64,000 nt of DNA from Ectocarpus siliculosus (Eukaryota; Sar; Phaeophyceae; Ectocarpales; Ectocarpaceae): contig FN649744.1 of the NCBI GenBank assembly GCA_000310025.1, positions 602,025 through 666,024 of the forward strand. Reading direction: 5' to 3'. Below are positions 10,880-22,165 of the stretch, in pieces. Numbering within the stretch: position 1 is the first letter of the stretch; every line of letters starts with the position of its first letter. The notes under the pieces were generated by a model. That model had not been told where the DNA came from. It saw only the letters and a program-made list of their open reading frames with translations, and did no database searches. Made by a program: the position numbers and the translations under genes.

Positions 10880-11368
10880 TGTAGACACGCCTGAAGTCAG
10901 GCAGGGCCTAGGACCAGTATCCTCCCCCCGTGGCCTCGGGCAGCGAAGCAAGAAAAACGCGGAGGAATAGCGCGTCCTGCTGTTGTCACAAAAATGTTTT
11001 TTTGACCCTGACTGACCCTGGTCGGTCAGCCTGAGTTATCGATAACTGTAGACACGCCTGAAGTCAGGCAAGGCCTAGGACCAGTATCCTCCCCCCGTGG
11101 CCTCGGGGGGCTGCCATTTGTCACGTCCAATCATATTTGCGTCTCGCCCCCGGGGGGTTGACGCGTTGTCACCTCGTTGGTGATGGTAAACACAGTGTAT
11201 TATGATTGCACACGAGTCTCGTCTCTCTCTCTCCATCTATCTCTCTCTCCTGCCAACATGCCAACCAGGCAGAAAGAAACCCCAATGTACCATATCTTTG
11301 ACATGCATGCATATCCAACGGTAGCTTCCCACCGTGAACTACTGCTACCCAGGTGCGCTGCGTCCACA
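10880..11368 (-). mobile_element. Internally deleted gypsy element nested in the second copy
   Basis: It consists of a 61-bp LTR remnant (10880-10940), 106 bp of leader matching about 3215-3320, and a full LTR (11047-11368). It is inserted in opposite orientation to its host. Flanks are TTGC and TTAC, an imperfect 4-bp duplication. The host frame resumes after it with the Tyr-Val codons of the conserved DFxxGxYVxVA segment. The remaining LTR carries about 45 bp of extra sequence near 11115-11160 not seen in other LTRs. Confidence 0.85.
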
Positions 11369-11815
11369 TTACGTGATGGTGGCGAGGGTTCGCCGGTAGT
11401 GGGTTGACACCGAAACATCTCATGACCTGGACGAGGCCGTGGAGGATTGTCGCCGCAGAGAGACCGCATGTGCACGGAGTCCAGAACATCGTGTCAGGTG
11501 GAGTTCGGGATGTCCACGTTGCGCGCTTGCCGTTCTATGCCGAAAACCCCTCTCGAAATCACGGCCGAGATGAAGGAGGGTTTTCAGCATGCTTTCACGC
11601 AGGGGTTGCTTGAGATGGGGGCGATCGTGGACATGTCGGTGGCGGAAGATGGCTTTGATTTGATGTGGTGGGTCGGCTCCACAAGGAAGAGAACACCTGG
11701 GAAGAGCTGTCAAAGATCTGGGATGCCGCGCCGCAGTTTGTCAAATCCGAGCTGCGGCGACTGGGTCTGCCGAAAAAGGTTCGGGTTCAGTTGAAGCAAC
11801 AATATGGCTTGGCCT
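11369..11815 (+). pseudogene. Gypsy pol C terminus with chromodomain
   Basis: After the nested insertion, the frame has WTRPWRIVAAERPHVHGVQN (the GPWRI region), then a shift, TAEMKEGFQHAFTQGLLEMG and AIVDMSVAEDGFDLMWW. After another shift it reads KEENTWEELSKIWDAAPQFV. The chromodomain is therefore recognisable but broken in the middle. It ends near 11815, like the copy at 1789. Confidence 0.85.
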
Positions 11816-12661
11816 TGCGATTTGCCATTCTGAGTGGAGCGAATGTCGTCTTGTTTGCGTATTGATGGCATTTCTTCGCTGATTTCCTTCGTATTTGTGC
11901 TTCGTTTGTTTGAGTTGAGTGAGGGCTATCTTGTTGAGTGTTGATAGCATTCCTTCGCTGACTAGTTCTTGTACATTCTTTAGCAAGCCCAGCATTGAAT
12001 TGGTTTTGGCCAGCCTGACTCGTGCATATGTGTACTGGTAGGTCACTGTCGACCGCATTGCCTAGTGTTGGGTGCCTTGCCTGGTTGCAAAGTTGCATGT
12101 GGTTGAACCAGGTGGAGGGCGCCGTTTGACAACGTGTTGCATACGTTTTCAATTTCGTGGCATTGGCTTGTTCGACGATCGTGTGGGTCGTCGGCACAGG
12201 TATGTTTGTCTTGTGAGGTATTTGAACGCCCCCATGGAAGCGCCTTGTAACGGTTTTCAGCATTGCTTCGGGGTTTGTTGTCTCTTTCCTTGTTTTCGCA
12301 TGCGTATAACAAACATGCCCTTTTCACGTTGTTTGCGTGTGTTAGTCGTTCATCCACGGCGTAAGTTCTCTTCTCTTGCGAGCGTGCGGCCTAGATAGCC
12401 AAGTTAGTTTGGTCGTTCGTCACATGCGTGTTGTAGTCCTTTGTATCGTCGCGTGCCTGTCACTGTTTCATGCGGGCATTCTGAGCCTTGTCTGGGAGGT
12501 TGAACACTTGTGTTGACTAACGAAATCGAGTGGCATCAGTCCGGCATGATATCGCCGTGTATAAACACCGCTGTCGTTTTTCCTGAGTATGTATATCCAG
12601 GTGCCTACTATCTGAGATCAAGCTGATTTTTGTCTCCGGTAGTAATCAGCTGTGGGGGTAT
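11816..12661 (+). other. 3' untranslated region of the second gypsy copy
   Basis: Non-coding; it matches 1065-1788 in inverted orientation. It ends in CAGCTGTGGGGGTAT just before the LTR, the likely polypurine-like tract. Confidence 0.7.
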
Positions 12662-12922
12662 TGTGGACGGAGCGCACCTGGATACCAGAAGTTCACGTTG
12701 TGAAGTCGATGTTGGTTATCTGCATGTGTAAGATATGGTAGATTGGGGTTTCTATCTGTCTAGATAGCATGTTGGCAGGACAGAGACACGGAGAGAGTGA
12801 GAGACTCGTGTGAAATAATACACTTTGTTTACCATCACCAAAGAGATGAATCGACCAGCCCCCCGAGGCCACGGGAGGACCATTCTGGTCCTAGGCCCTG
12901 CGTGATTTCAGGCCTGTCTACA
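12662..12922 (+). repeat. 3' LTR of the second gypsy copy
   Basis: It begins TGTGGACGG and ends CTGTCTACA. It is 261 bp and similar along its length to 794-1064. No 5' partner is found in the same orientation. Confidence 0.88.
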
Positions 12923-13655
12923 CATCATGAGCTAAAGAGAGGGGGGGGTGTTATCATCAGCTAGCAGCCCAACAAACAATATACCCGTTCTGTTCCTCTC
13001 TCTCGTTCGAGCTTTCATCTGGCAACTCAAAAGCGTGCGGTGGGTGTCCAGACTAGCACGGAAGGCACAAGTGGCGTTGTTTTCACGCATAAATATTGTA
13101 TGCACATCGCGATCCCTCTATACAGCTTTATCAAGCAACACAAAAAGCACCCCTACCGGGCCGCTCTCTGCAAAAAACAACAATTAAAAAGGGGATGGCA
13201 TTTCGCAGAACCTAACGAAACATCTTTGAATTTAGGGTAATTGATTTGCAAAGGCAGCTTGTGGACAGGGCTCTGATAGGGGCACTCGTGTTGCCGCATT
13301 CGAGTTTGCGGATGCCGATGTTGTTTTGGATGCAACTTTGCTAGCGTCACATGTTTTTCATTGTTCGTTCAGACACGTTTTGCGCGTCGGGCTTAGTGCT
13401 TTGCGTAGGAGTTCTGCATCAAGGTTGCGTTTGCAGGGTATGTTTTTGGAGGTAGTGTGAGCATCTCTGGCCGAGCATGGCCATGCCTTGACCTTTTTTC
13501 TGCGAGTGTTATCGGTTGTTCGTGATCGAGCATGGAAATTGTCTTACCCTTGTCTGCGAGCGTTTCTTGTGGTTTATCCATCGTATCCAGTTGCGTCGGT
13601 TCACGGCGCACGATGACGGGGGCGTTCATGTTGTGTGGGGCAAGCTCGCGTGCAG
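12923..13655. other. Unassigned sequence
   Basis: No gene or recognisable element. GTGGACAGGGCTCTGATAGG near 13260 resembles a segment near 14505, suggesting further decayed repeats. Confidence 0.35.
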
Positions 13656-13987
13656 GACGATGTGCGGGGCTAGCATTTGCTTAAGACCACCTAGGAATCC
13701 AACTGGTGCCTGTGGGCTTTTTTCGTGTTCGAGTGATTTTGTTATTGTAGCACGACGATTTGACTGCGTTTTGCGACTCGTACAGATGCAGTATGGGAAT
13801 TCCATGGGCATTTATTTGCCGTTTCTCCATGTCATGACACCTTTCGGACCGATTGCAGTGTTTGGTTTGAACTGTACGTTTGAGATACACCAGGGATGAC
13901 GCGCGCCGAATCTCTAAAATGGTTTGGCGTGATTCACCATACTATAGTACATATTGGCGGGAGAATGTGCTTACATCGGCCGTATCT
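13656..13987 (+). repeat. Unclassified dispersed repeat, copy 2
   Basis: It aligns with 6470-6756 in the same orientation. It is slightly longer and has no recognisable coding potential. Confidence 0.6.
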
Positions 13988-14544
13988 ATATAAACGCGTG
14001 GCGTGATACGAGTATATTGAAGACTTGCGCGCGTATCTTACTGTGGTTGACAACACATTTCATCGTTCAGAGTGCTGCTGCTTGGTCTTGGCGTGCCTGC
14101 TGGGTACATTTTCTGTCATCGCTGATTTTTGGATTGCATTTCACGCCAAGTCAGGGTTCCTGACACAGGTGTTTTAGGCTGGCGAAAAATCTACAATTCC
14201 GTATTGTCAAGAATACTTGCGTAGCGCGGGCGTTTTGCATCGATGATGAGGGCATTCGTGATGGTACATAACCTTGCTGCCGAACGTTCCGTTGGATCCT
14301 TTTGGGACTTGACTGACGTTCGTGTGAGGTGTCAATATGCTTTTGCGTACAAGGCTGTTATGCTTGTTGTTGCTTAGGCGATGGGACAGTTCATACCGAG
14401 TTATCATTCAATGATCAGTTTTGTCCGTGTTTTGGCTTGTAGTCAGAGCCCAGTTTGTTTTGAAGCTTATCGGGTAAAAAGTAGCGATGCGTTTTCGTGG
14501 CGTTGTGGACAGAGTTCTGCTAGGGGCCGAGATATGGTAGTTGG
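13988..14544. other. Unassigned sequence
   Basis: I see no feature I can support. Confidence 0.35.
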
Positions 14545-14999
14545 AGGGGGTGGGGGGGTGTACTCATAGTCGTGCATGCCGTAGTCGTTTGACCATTGAC
14601 CTCGCATCCCTACAAAGCCGGGACGGAGCACGCCGGGTTCTCACCGGACCAGGCTCTCACATCACCAAGCGCGAAGCGCCGTGAGGTATTTGGCGAGTCG
14701 CATGAAGGGTGAGCTGCATCCTGCTAAGGGTGTTCGGCATCTTGTGCTAACTTCCTTGCGTACGGATGACAGCTATGTATGACTTAATTTATTTTCTGGT
14801 GCTTTCACTTCCAGAGACAGTTGTAAACACTGTGTAACTGCCTCGAGGAAGCTTGACCATTTTAACACAACGTGGTGCGATCATCCCCCGTTGCGCGGAA
14901 TGAGGGTTCTCGACCCCGCACAACATAATCTACTCGACCACCATTATGGTTACCGCCAAAAATAAAACGAAGTAAAAAAAAAAAAGGTAACCTGGTTGC
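14545..14999 (-). repeat. Poly-C-ended repeat, copy A
   Basis: The minus strand matches 20600-21055 almost throughout, ending in CGACTATGAGTACACCC and a C-rich tail (G-rich on the plus strand, 14545-14559). The other end runs into the assembly gap. The copies share the tail end and differ in length at the other end, which fits a 5'-truncated retroposon better than a terminal inverted repeat. Confidence 0.75.
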
Positions 15000-15491
15000 N
15001 NNNNNNNNNNNNNNNNNNNNNNNNNNNNNNNNNNNNNNNNNNNNNNNNNNNNNNNNNNNNNNNNNNNNNNNNNNNNNNNNNNNNNNNNNNNNNNNNNNNN
15101 NNNNNNNNNNNNNNNNNNNNNNNNNNNNNNNNNNNNNNNNNNNNNNNNNNNNNNNNNNNNNNNNNNNNNNNNNNNNNNNNNNNNNNNNNNNNNNNNNNNN
15201 NNNNNNNNNNNNNNNNNNNNNNNNNNNNNNNNNNNNNNNNNNNNNNNNNNNNNNNNNNNNNNNNNNNNNNNNNNNNNNNNNNNNNNNNNNNNNNNNNNNN
15301 NNNNNNNNNNNNNNNNNNNNNNNNNNNNNNNNNNNNNNNNNNNNNNNNNNNNNNNNNNNNNNNNNNNNNNNNNNNNNNNNNNNNNNNNNNNNNNNNNNNN
15401 NNNNNNNNNNNNNNNNNNNNNNNNNNNNNNNNNNNNNNNNNNNNNNNNNNNNNNNNNNNNNNNNNNNNNNNNNNNNNNNNNNNNNNNNNNN
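15000..15491. other. Assembly gap (N)
   Basis: A run of 492 N. It begins inside repeat copy A (just after GGTAACCTGGTTGC), so the gap probably reflects repeat collapse. Confidence 0.99.
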
Positions 15492-17029
15492 ATCGAAACG
15501 TTGACTTGTGCCCTTTCCAAAGCCTCTACATGGTTTTTGCAGCTTGAGAACACCCGGTGAACCAGCTACATTCGCGTTCAATCCATTTGTTGATCGGGCA
15601 CACACACGTGAAGAACGAATGAGGGAGGCGCGTCAAAAGACCCAGATGATCCGGCGTTTCGGCCAAATTGGGCTGCTGCATACCCTACATGCAGTTGACG
15701 CGAAGAACCATACCATACCACCTTGAGCAATCCCGTCGATCACAATTTAAATGCCGCTTATCAGTTAGGCCTTGTAGCGCGAGATCGAGGTGCTTGAAGT
15801 TTTGCGATTTGAGCAGAACACTCTTCCCGCTGAGAATATTGGTGAACCAGCGCAACAAAGTGTGCTTCAGTTGCAGACGGCTACAGCACGCCAGAGCCTA
15901 CCGACACGGTGTGTGAGTGGCGTCGCATGACTTGACAGCAGCAGCAGGCAACCAAAAACGATTCTAGAGGTCTGTCTCTTCTAGGGCTAAGCGCCAACCC
16001 GAGGGGACAAATGAGATTTTACAGCAGTTGGCGGGGGCACCGCCCTGCACATTTAATCGAGCAGTTTGACCTGTGAGAAAAAAAATGTATGGCTGGGAAA
16101 AAACCACCATCGCTGCGCCCCGGGGACAGTCACACGGGACGGTGAGGAGCCTTGCGTATGCTCAATCATGAACACGCGATACCGAAGAAAAAGTTAGCAT
16201 GAACACGTACGTTCGGACGTGAATGCTCTCACCGCCTCCAAAAACAGACCCCGAAAAGGCAAGGTCCGAGCATGACTTTCATGGTTAGCATCACGCCCGA
16301 TGCGCAAAATATGTACATAATATATTTGGTCGTTTTTTGTGCTTCGGCATTCTCTTCTTCCTTCTACCATTAATACTCTGTAGCTGAAGAGAACAGGATA
16401 CAGATGGCTGAAGAGGTAGAGAGATTATGCCCCGGACTCATGATAGAGGAGGAGGCGGGAAGACCGGCTGGACGAATCCATCCCTCTCTTACGTCAAATT
16501 CTTACCTCCACCTCGCACTTCCCCCGATGTGATGGTGTTATCTTCGTAAGTCAAGCCATGTTGATGATGTCTGTGCTTGATTGATATGATGGTTCTGTCG
16601 TCTTTTTTACTAATTTGTTTGTGAAAATGTTTGCCTACTGTGTTGCTCCGGTAAATCGACCCTTGAATCAGCACGACTCGTCTTGTTGGGTGGATGGGTG
16701 TTTGAGGATGAGCTCGGGCTGCATGCAACCCCCACGGGGGCGATTACACTCCACCCCCTCCCCCTCTTTCTCCCTCTTTCATTTATTTTCTTTGTTGGAT
16801 GGGACCTTCCCGTTGCCTGTTTCCTGTTTCCTGTTCTCCGGTTCTACGCTGCTTTCTTCTTCATTTTTTTTCCCTTTAGCTGGGTTCTATCATCTCCCGG
16901 TTAGGTTAGGCTTCTGCCATTACTCGCTAAGTTATTACCACATTCGGAATATTTTTATCTTCTGGGGACATTCTTAACATTTTCGTTTTTTCCGTTGGGA
17001 AAGGTGTATATATGGACCCCTCTTTCGGT
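15492..17029. other. Unassigned sequence
   Basis: No convincing gene. Pyrimidine-rich sequence at 16740-16900 may be part of the LINE 3' region that ends at 17142, but I cannot align it securely. Confidence 0.35.
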
Positions 17030-17142
17030 GGTTGACTTGTGACCACGGAAGGTGTCCACGTCCGTTCGACCTGTACGGATATTAGAAGGTCATGAGAAGT
17101 AATGAGCGGAGACCGGTTTCTAACATGAAGACAACAACAATA
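17030..17142 (+). repeat. LINE 3' end fragment with CAA tail
   Basis: The segment around TTGTGACCACGGAAGG and the end ATGAAGACAACAACAATA match the 3' ends of the LINE copies at about 4940-5027 and 19410-19540. It is a third, severely truncated insertion. Confidence 0.75.
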
Positions 17143-18144
17143 TTCAGCACCGTATATAGGTTTTACTATACCACACTCAATCGTACATAAATGCAGTAGT
17201 ACCGCAGCAAGTTCCACGTAGTAAGAGGACTAAAGGATTACATATAACTAACTCTAAGAAGGATGATCAAGTGCCTTTTCGCAACTACTGTGCTGAAGTT
17301 CCAATTTGTTTTCGGCATGTGCGTTTCACCCGATTCCGGTCGTTTTTTCCGCTACCGTACGAGAACAATGTAGCAGGCACGAACCGAGAGTCTCGCGCCA
17401 CGCGGCGCGCTGTGTCGGGAGCTACTGGCGTTGTCAAGTCGCTGGAAATCAAGGATTTGGCTCTCAGTGGTTCCAGTCTCGGTTCCGTTTTGTTTCTGGT
17501 TCTCGCCCAGCACATCACACACGTCACAACATACAACAACTAGCCGTGGAATGATGAACGCATGGCGCGCCCCGCGCGTAGCGCGCTCGCTGCGTGCCTT
17601 GCTGTGAGCCACGGACACGGACACTTTCTTTCATCACCAAGCAGAACTATGCTCTTCTTTCTTTCGGATCCAATTTCTTTTTTTTTTTTTTAATCTTCAC
17701 TTCAAATCAGCGCTCACAGCACTAGTGCCGTTTACTCCAACCCGTGGTCACACAGAAGAGCTTCTCTCCAATGCATTTTTAGGAACGAAACTTCACAAAT
17801 TACCTTCTGTCTAGTTTACCTTCTGCACAGCTATATGTTCGTATGTCTACCTTCTATTGTACAGCACTTACGAGATGGTACACAAGCACTTAAAGCCACA
17901 TGCACGTTGTGTTGTGATGGACTTCTACCGCGGCTGTAACAGCAATGCTGCTGCCGCTGCTTTATAGAGCCAGGCGGGGAAACATAGATATCTCTTCCAA
18001 AATTGGGAGAAACAACCAACAAACCCCGCTTGCTGGAACCCGAGGCCGTTTCCGGATTCATTGCTGTAATCCTACACGGCCATAGCATCATCCAGAGTTA
18101 CACCCAGAACACACACAAACAGAGTCGCTGTGATGTACAGTTTA
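17143..18144. other. Unassigned sequence with a short dispersed repeat
   Basis: No gene supported. CCGTGGTCACACAGAAGAGC (about 17741-17760) resembles segments near 22573 and 27400, marking a decayed dispersed repeat. Confidence 0.4.
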
Positions 18145-18883
18145 CAACAGACCGAAAGCGCCATTCCGACTTAAGATCCGCCTCCTCCAGGCGGAGGCGA
18201 TGGAGGCACTGCTGTACGGCTGCATGACATGGTCACCACTCAGCGCCCACTACCAGACGCTGCGGTCGATACACCACCGACTGCTCCTTCGAGTTATCGG
18301 GAACAAGCGCAAGAAAGACACCTACCGGCAGCTTTCCTACGCCCAGACGCCGAAGAGGGTCGGATGCCAGAGCGTTGAAGCCACGATCCGACAACGACAC
18401 CTACTGTTCGCGGGAGCATTGGCAAGGCAGCCGGACGGGCGACTCCCGAAACGACTGATGCTCGGCGCATTGGCGGAGGGAGAGAAGCGACGTAGGGGGG
18501 GACAGGAACAGAACTGGCCGAAGTGTGTGCTCGACGACCTGAAGGCATTCAGGGCCGACCACGGATCTACGAAAACCGATCCATGTTGTCTCGGAATCCC
18601 GGTACCGAAAGACACGGCACCGAAGTTAAAGTGGACGGAAGCCGCGAAGGTGGAGGGGGGAGTACCCTGGCATGCGGCGGTGCTGCAGGGAGCTGAGAGG
18701 TTCATGACCTCCTGGCACAAGAAGGAAGAAGAGGCCAGCCGACAACGAGCACTCAAACGAGACCACAAGCCAAAAACCAATGGGGCGGGAGGGGGGCAGG
18801 AGACGGACGAGACGGCGAGGGAAGAAGTAAACGAGAAGAGACGGACCGAGTGGCGTGATAGGTGCCGGATTGAAACCTTTTAG
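18145..18883 (+). pseudogene. LINE ORF2 C-terminal domain (fragment)
   Basis: About 245 codons are open without interruption. They show LLYGCMTWSPLSAHYQTLRS, KRKKDTYRQLSYAQTPKRVG, RQRHLLFAGALARQPDGRLP and a basic, Lys/Arg/Glu-rich tail ending ETF. No catalytic RT residues remain in this piece. It is better preserved than the copy at 3591-4360 and shows where that copy is frameshifted (near 4137) and prematurely stopped (near 4357). Confidence 0.88.
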
Positions 18884-19540
18884 CCAATCCCCCCCCCCCC
18901 AACGCTGCACCATTGCACCAACCCCCCTCTAATGATGACGTACCGTTACCATGTATCGCTGGTTGGTGGCCATGTTTGCGTGTTTGCTTGTTCGTTCGTT
19001 AGTGGTCTCTCCACCGTGTGCTTTATTCTGTCTCTAATTTTTTGTTATTTTCGGCCTGGTCTCTTGTTGTCCTCGCTGTTTTTCTTTTTCGTTTTCTTTT
19101 TCGTTTTCTTTTCTCTTTTCTTCTTGTTTCCTTTTATTTTTTTCTCTGTTTCTCTTTTTTTCTTTTTGTCGCTCTTTTGTCTCTCTTTTTCTGTGTCAGA
19201 TGGCCTTGTCTCTGCTTGCGTTTGAAGCACCAAGATTGAGCCACGGGGGTGTACCTCTTTCTCTCTTGCCCGTGATGCTGACTCCTAGTCTCAGTTGATG
19301 CCTCGCATAGCGCGCAGAGGGAGCGGAGGACTCCAGAATATCTGTCGTTGACTTCTATTGACTTGCGGACCCCTCGGGGCCAGTTTGTTCGAGCGTACCT
19401 TTTTAGGGTAAGTTAGCCTGTGACCACGGGAACCGACCGCGTCAAGTGTTGGATCAGTACAGGTATATGAAGGTACTGGGTAGAGAGAGATCGGAACGGT
19501 TTTTAATGTGAAGACAACAACAACAATAACAACAACAACA
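18145..19540 (+). mobile_element. LINE copy 2, 5'-truncated, with 3' UTR and CAA tail
   Basis: It starts within the protein at RPKAPFRLKIRLLQAEAMEA, homologous to the first copy near 3834, and runs to a clean stop at 18883. It continues through a poly-C run (18889-18900), a long T-rich tract (19030-19190), and ends in GAAGACAACAACAACAATAA (19511-19530) plus more CAA. Truncation at the 5' end and a simple-repeat 3' tail are the usual marks of target-primed insertion. Confidence 0.9.
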
Positions 19541-20599
19541 CGTCTTTGATATCAGACTGCGACCCTTCGAACCTGGAGCTATGGTTGTTTCGCTCCATGC
19601 ATACCAACGTAGACAGAACGTGTAGGCATGCTTCGCAGTATATATGCACATCCGATCCTCGATCTTTGTAGTGGCCGCAGCGCCAACTTGGTTGTGCTAG
19701 TGCCAATAGTCGTACAGCTCTGCATACCGTTGCCAAGTAACATCGCAATACCTGCCATGGAGTATGGGAGGTGTGCAATACGACGGGACCAGGGGTTGCA
19801 GCCTACCTACAGTGTGCTACATGTAGAGTACACAACGTTCCCGCATATATTGCGCTTTATGTTAGAATATATAAACTTGGCACTTTTGCTCTCGGAAGGA
19901 GACTACAGGTACACATACACACACGTCGCCCAACCATTGTAGTAGTCCAGGTTGCAAAAAATTAAGTCGTCGACATCTACACCAACCAGTGACCACACCC
20001 CTTGCCGATGATATTGTTTACCACTTCAAACACTTCCTTTTCTTTAACTACAGTTACTGCGCGAGCTCGGCCCCCCACGAAGCACCCTTGAAGCCCTCCC
20101 TCTAAAGGCTTTGTTTTGCCCCTGCTGGGAAAATTCTTAAAACCTACCGCTATATTCGATTTTTGACCCCAGTTGTCTTGACCCTAGTTTTTTCTATTCC
20201 AGTTAGCCCGCATTCCCGCAATATGATTTTGGTTTTAGAGTTGGCCATCTCCGATTTATTCCCCAACAGCAAGTCATTTATTTTTCTTCGGTCGACATTC
20301 TTGAGTTTGCTAGACATATTTTCGAGTGGGTTGGAAGAAGTGTAGCTGCTGCCACCGCCCGCCATTCTTGCAAGTTTGGCACAAAGTTTATGATACTCTC
20401 GCGTCTCTTCTTCGGCCTTCTCTAACGACTACTGCCTTGTTCGTTGATCTTAGGAACCCCCTTCGTGCCACACCGAAGGTACGATCCACGCAAATTTTCG
20501 CCGCCCCCCCACTGTCCCCCCCCCCGGTGTTATTCATCGGGGTTGGGTTTTCGTCGCTTGCCAACGGCGTTCTAAAACAAGTCGATCACTTCGTGAGCT
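19541..20599. other. Unassigned sequence
   Basis: I see no gene, RNA or repeat I can support. A C run lies at 20504-20526. Confidence 0.35.
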
Positions 20600-21055
20600 C
20601 GGCAACCAGGTTACGGCTTTGCTTTTTTACCTTGGTTTCTTTTTTGCGGTAACCATAATGGTGGTGGAGTAGATTATGTTGTGCGGGGTCGAGAACCCTC
20701 ACTCCGTGCAAGGGAGATGATCGCACCACGTTGGGTTATATTGGTCAAGCATCGTCGAGGCAGTACACAGTGCCTACAACTGTCTCTGGAAGTGGAAGCA
20801 CCAGAAAGTATACGCAGCTGTCATCCGTACGCAAGGAAGTTAGCACAAGATGCCGAACACCCTTAGCAGGATGCAGCTCACCCTTCATGCGACTCGCCAA
20901 ATACCTCACGGCGCTTCGCGCTTGGTGATGTGAGAGCCTGGTCCGGTGAGAACCCGGCGTGCTCCGTCCCGGCTTTGTAGGGATGCGAGGTCAATGGTCA
21001 AACGACTACGGCATGCACGACTATGAGTATACCCCCCCCCCCCCCCCTACTGTAG
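20600..21055 (+). repeat. Poly-C-ended repeat, copy B
   Basis: It is the inverted counterpart of 14545-14999. It includes GGTCCGGTGAGAACCCGGCG and ends in CGACTATGAGTATACC plus a run of about 14 C (21036-21049). Confidence 0.75.
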
Positions 21056-21329
21056 ACGTAGCGAAAACCATCCTAGAAATGCAGCCGTAAGGGTACAACT
21101 GGGGATCCCTTCCCCTTTGCTTGATCGGAAGAGACGCAAGGAAGCTTGAGTTGTGGAATCTATGAGGCCTTGGATTTTGAGCCAAAAGCAGGGGCCCAAA
21201 TGGCAGTAGCATGTACGGTAGGGAGAGGAGAGGTTGCGGAGAACAGCTTGGGAGGCAAAGTGAGCAAACAAGAAGGGGGGTAGAACAACAATACGATGTA
21301 TGAAAGGAGGTCGAATTGACTAAGTTGAT

Positions 21330-21790
21330 TCTGGAAACGGAAGGTCAGAGAGTTTCAAGGAGAAGATGTATGTTGCTTTTGCAGAGAGAGAAAAACAGAA
21401 CCTACCAAGCAAGAAACCAAGGATAGATGATCTAGATCTGTACGGAATGTTGGAAGAAGAAAGGAGTTCAAGGCATACCTTCATGGACAAATGGATGCAG
21501 GGACAAAGCTGAAGGTGAAATTTAGGGCTGGGGACATTAGCCTTGGAATGTGTAGACAAAGATTTAGGAAGGTAGACAAACACGAAGACAAGTTTATATG
21601 TGAATGCGGCTCCGAGTGTGAAGACCGGATTCATGTAGTTGCGGAATGTTCGTTGTACAAGAAAGAGAAGGAATTGTGCACGACTAGGCTGCTGGTGAAA
21701 GTAGAAGGAAGAAGGCACAGGGAGATGTTTGAGGCATGGGATAGCCAGGAGAAGACGGTAACTGGACTGGGGCAAGGAAGTAGGTAGAAG
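21330..21790 (+). pseudogene. LINE RT C-terminal zinc-knuckle fragment
   Basis: Residues encoded from 21491 read KLKVKFRAGDISLGMCRQRF, then a C-x-C-x5-C-x4-H-x4-C cluster in FICECGSECEDRIHVVAECS. This arrangement closes many non-LTR reverse transcriptases (zf-RVT-like). The frame stops at 21787. It does not match the LINE at 28-5027, so it represents a different family. No RT core is visible. Confidence 0.7.
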
Positions 21791-21981
21791 AGGTGGGAAG
21801 GGACATCGATAGGATAGATAGTCTAGGATAGGAAAATCATTTTTGAGCCACCTGTGGCAAAGTAGGAAGGAACGATGGGCCATCGGTGATCGATCCTGTG
21901 GAAAAAATGCTCCGTCCTCTCGAGGACGCGTGGTCAAGTGGTCGGAACGCTGCGGAACGCAAGACATAAAAGTACGCCCCC

Positions 21982-22165
21982 CCTCCGATGCAGCTCACCC
22001 TTCATGCGACTCGCCGAATACCTCACGGGGCTTCGCGCTTGGTGATGTGAGAGCCTGGTCCGGTGAGAACCCGGCGTGCTCCGTCCCGGCTTTGTAAGGA
22101 TGCGAAGTTAATGGTCTAACGACTAAGGCATGCACGACTATGAGTACACCCCCCCCCCGCCCCGC
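21982..22165 (+). repeat. Poly-C-ended repeat, copy C (short)
   Basis: From GATGCAGCTCACCCTTCATG to the C-rich tail, it matches the last third of copy B in the same orientation. It begins abruptly, as expected of 5' truncation. Confidence 0.75.

Larger units (their letters stand above)
8890..12922 (+). mobile_element. Second chromodomain Ty3/gypsy copy, 5'-truncated
   Basis: Read on the plus strand: end of reverse transcriptase, RNase H, integrase zinc-binding and core, a nested element (10880-11368), chromodomain, 3' untranslated region and 3' LTR (12662-12922). Gag, protease and the RT catalytic core (no YxDD) are missing. Several stops and shifts make it non-functional. Its frame preserves segments lost from the copy at 794-3590, so the two together define the family's 3' half. 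Confidence 0.88.

Noticed and set aside
14862-15605. Long open frames across the N run
   Set aside because: They exist only because N codons are not read as stops.
14545-21055. A DNA transposon with 450-bp terminal inverted repeats
   Set aside because: The third, single, truncated copy (21982-22165) and the variable C tail fit a retroposon better; no flanking duplication or transposase seen.
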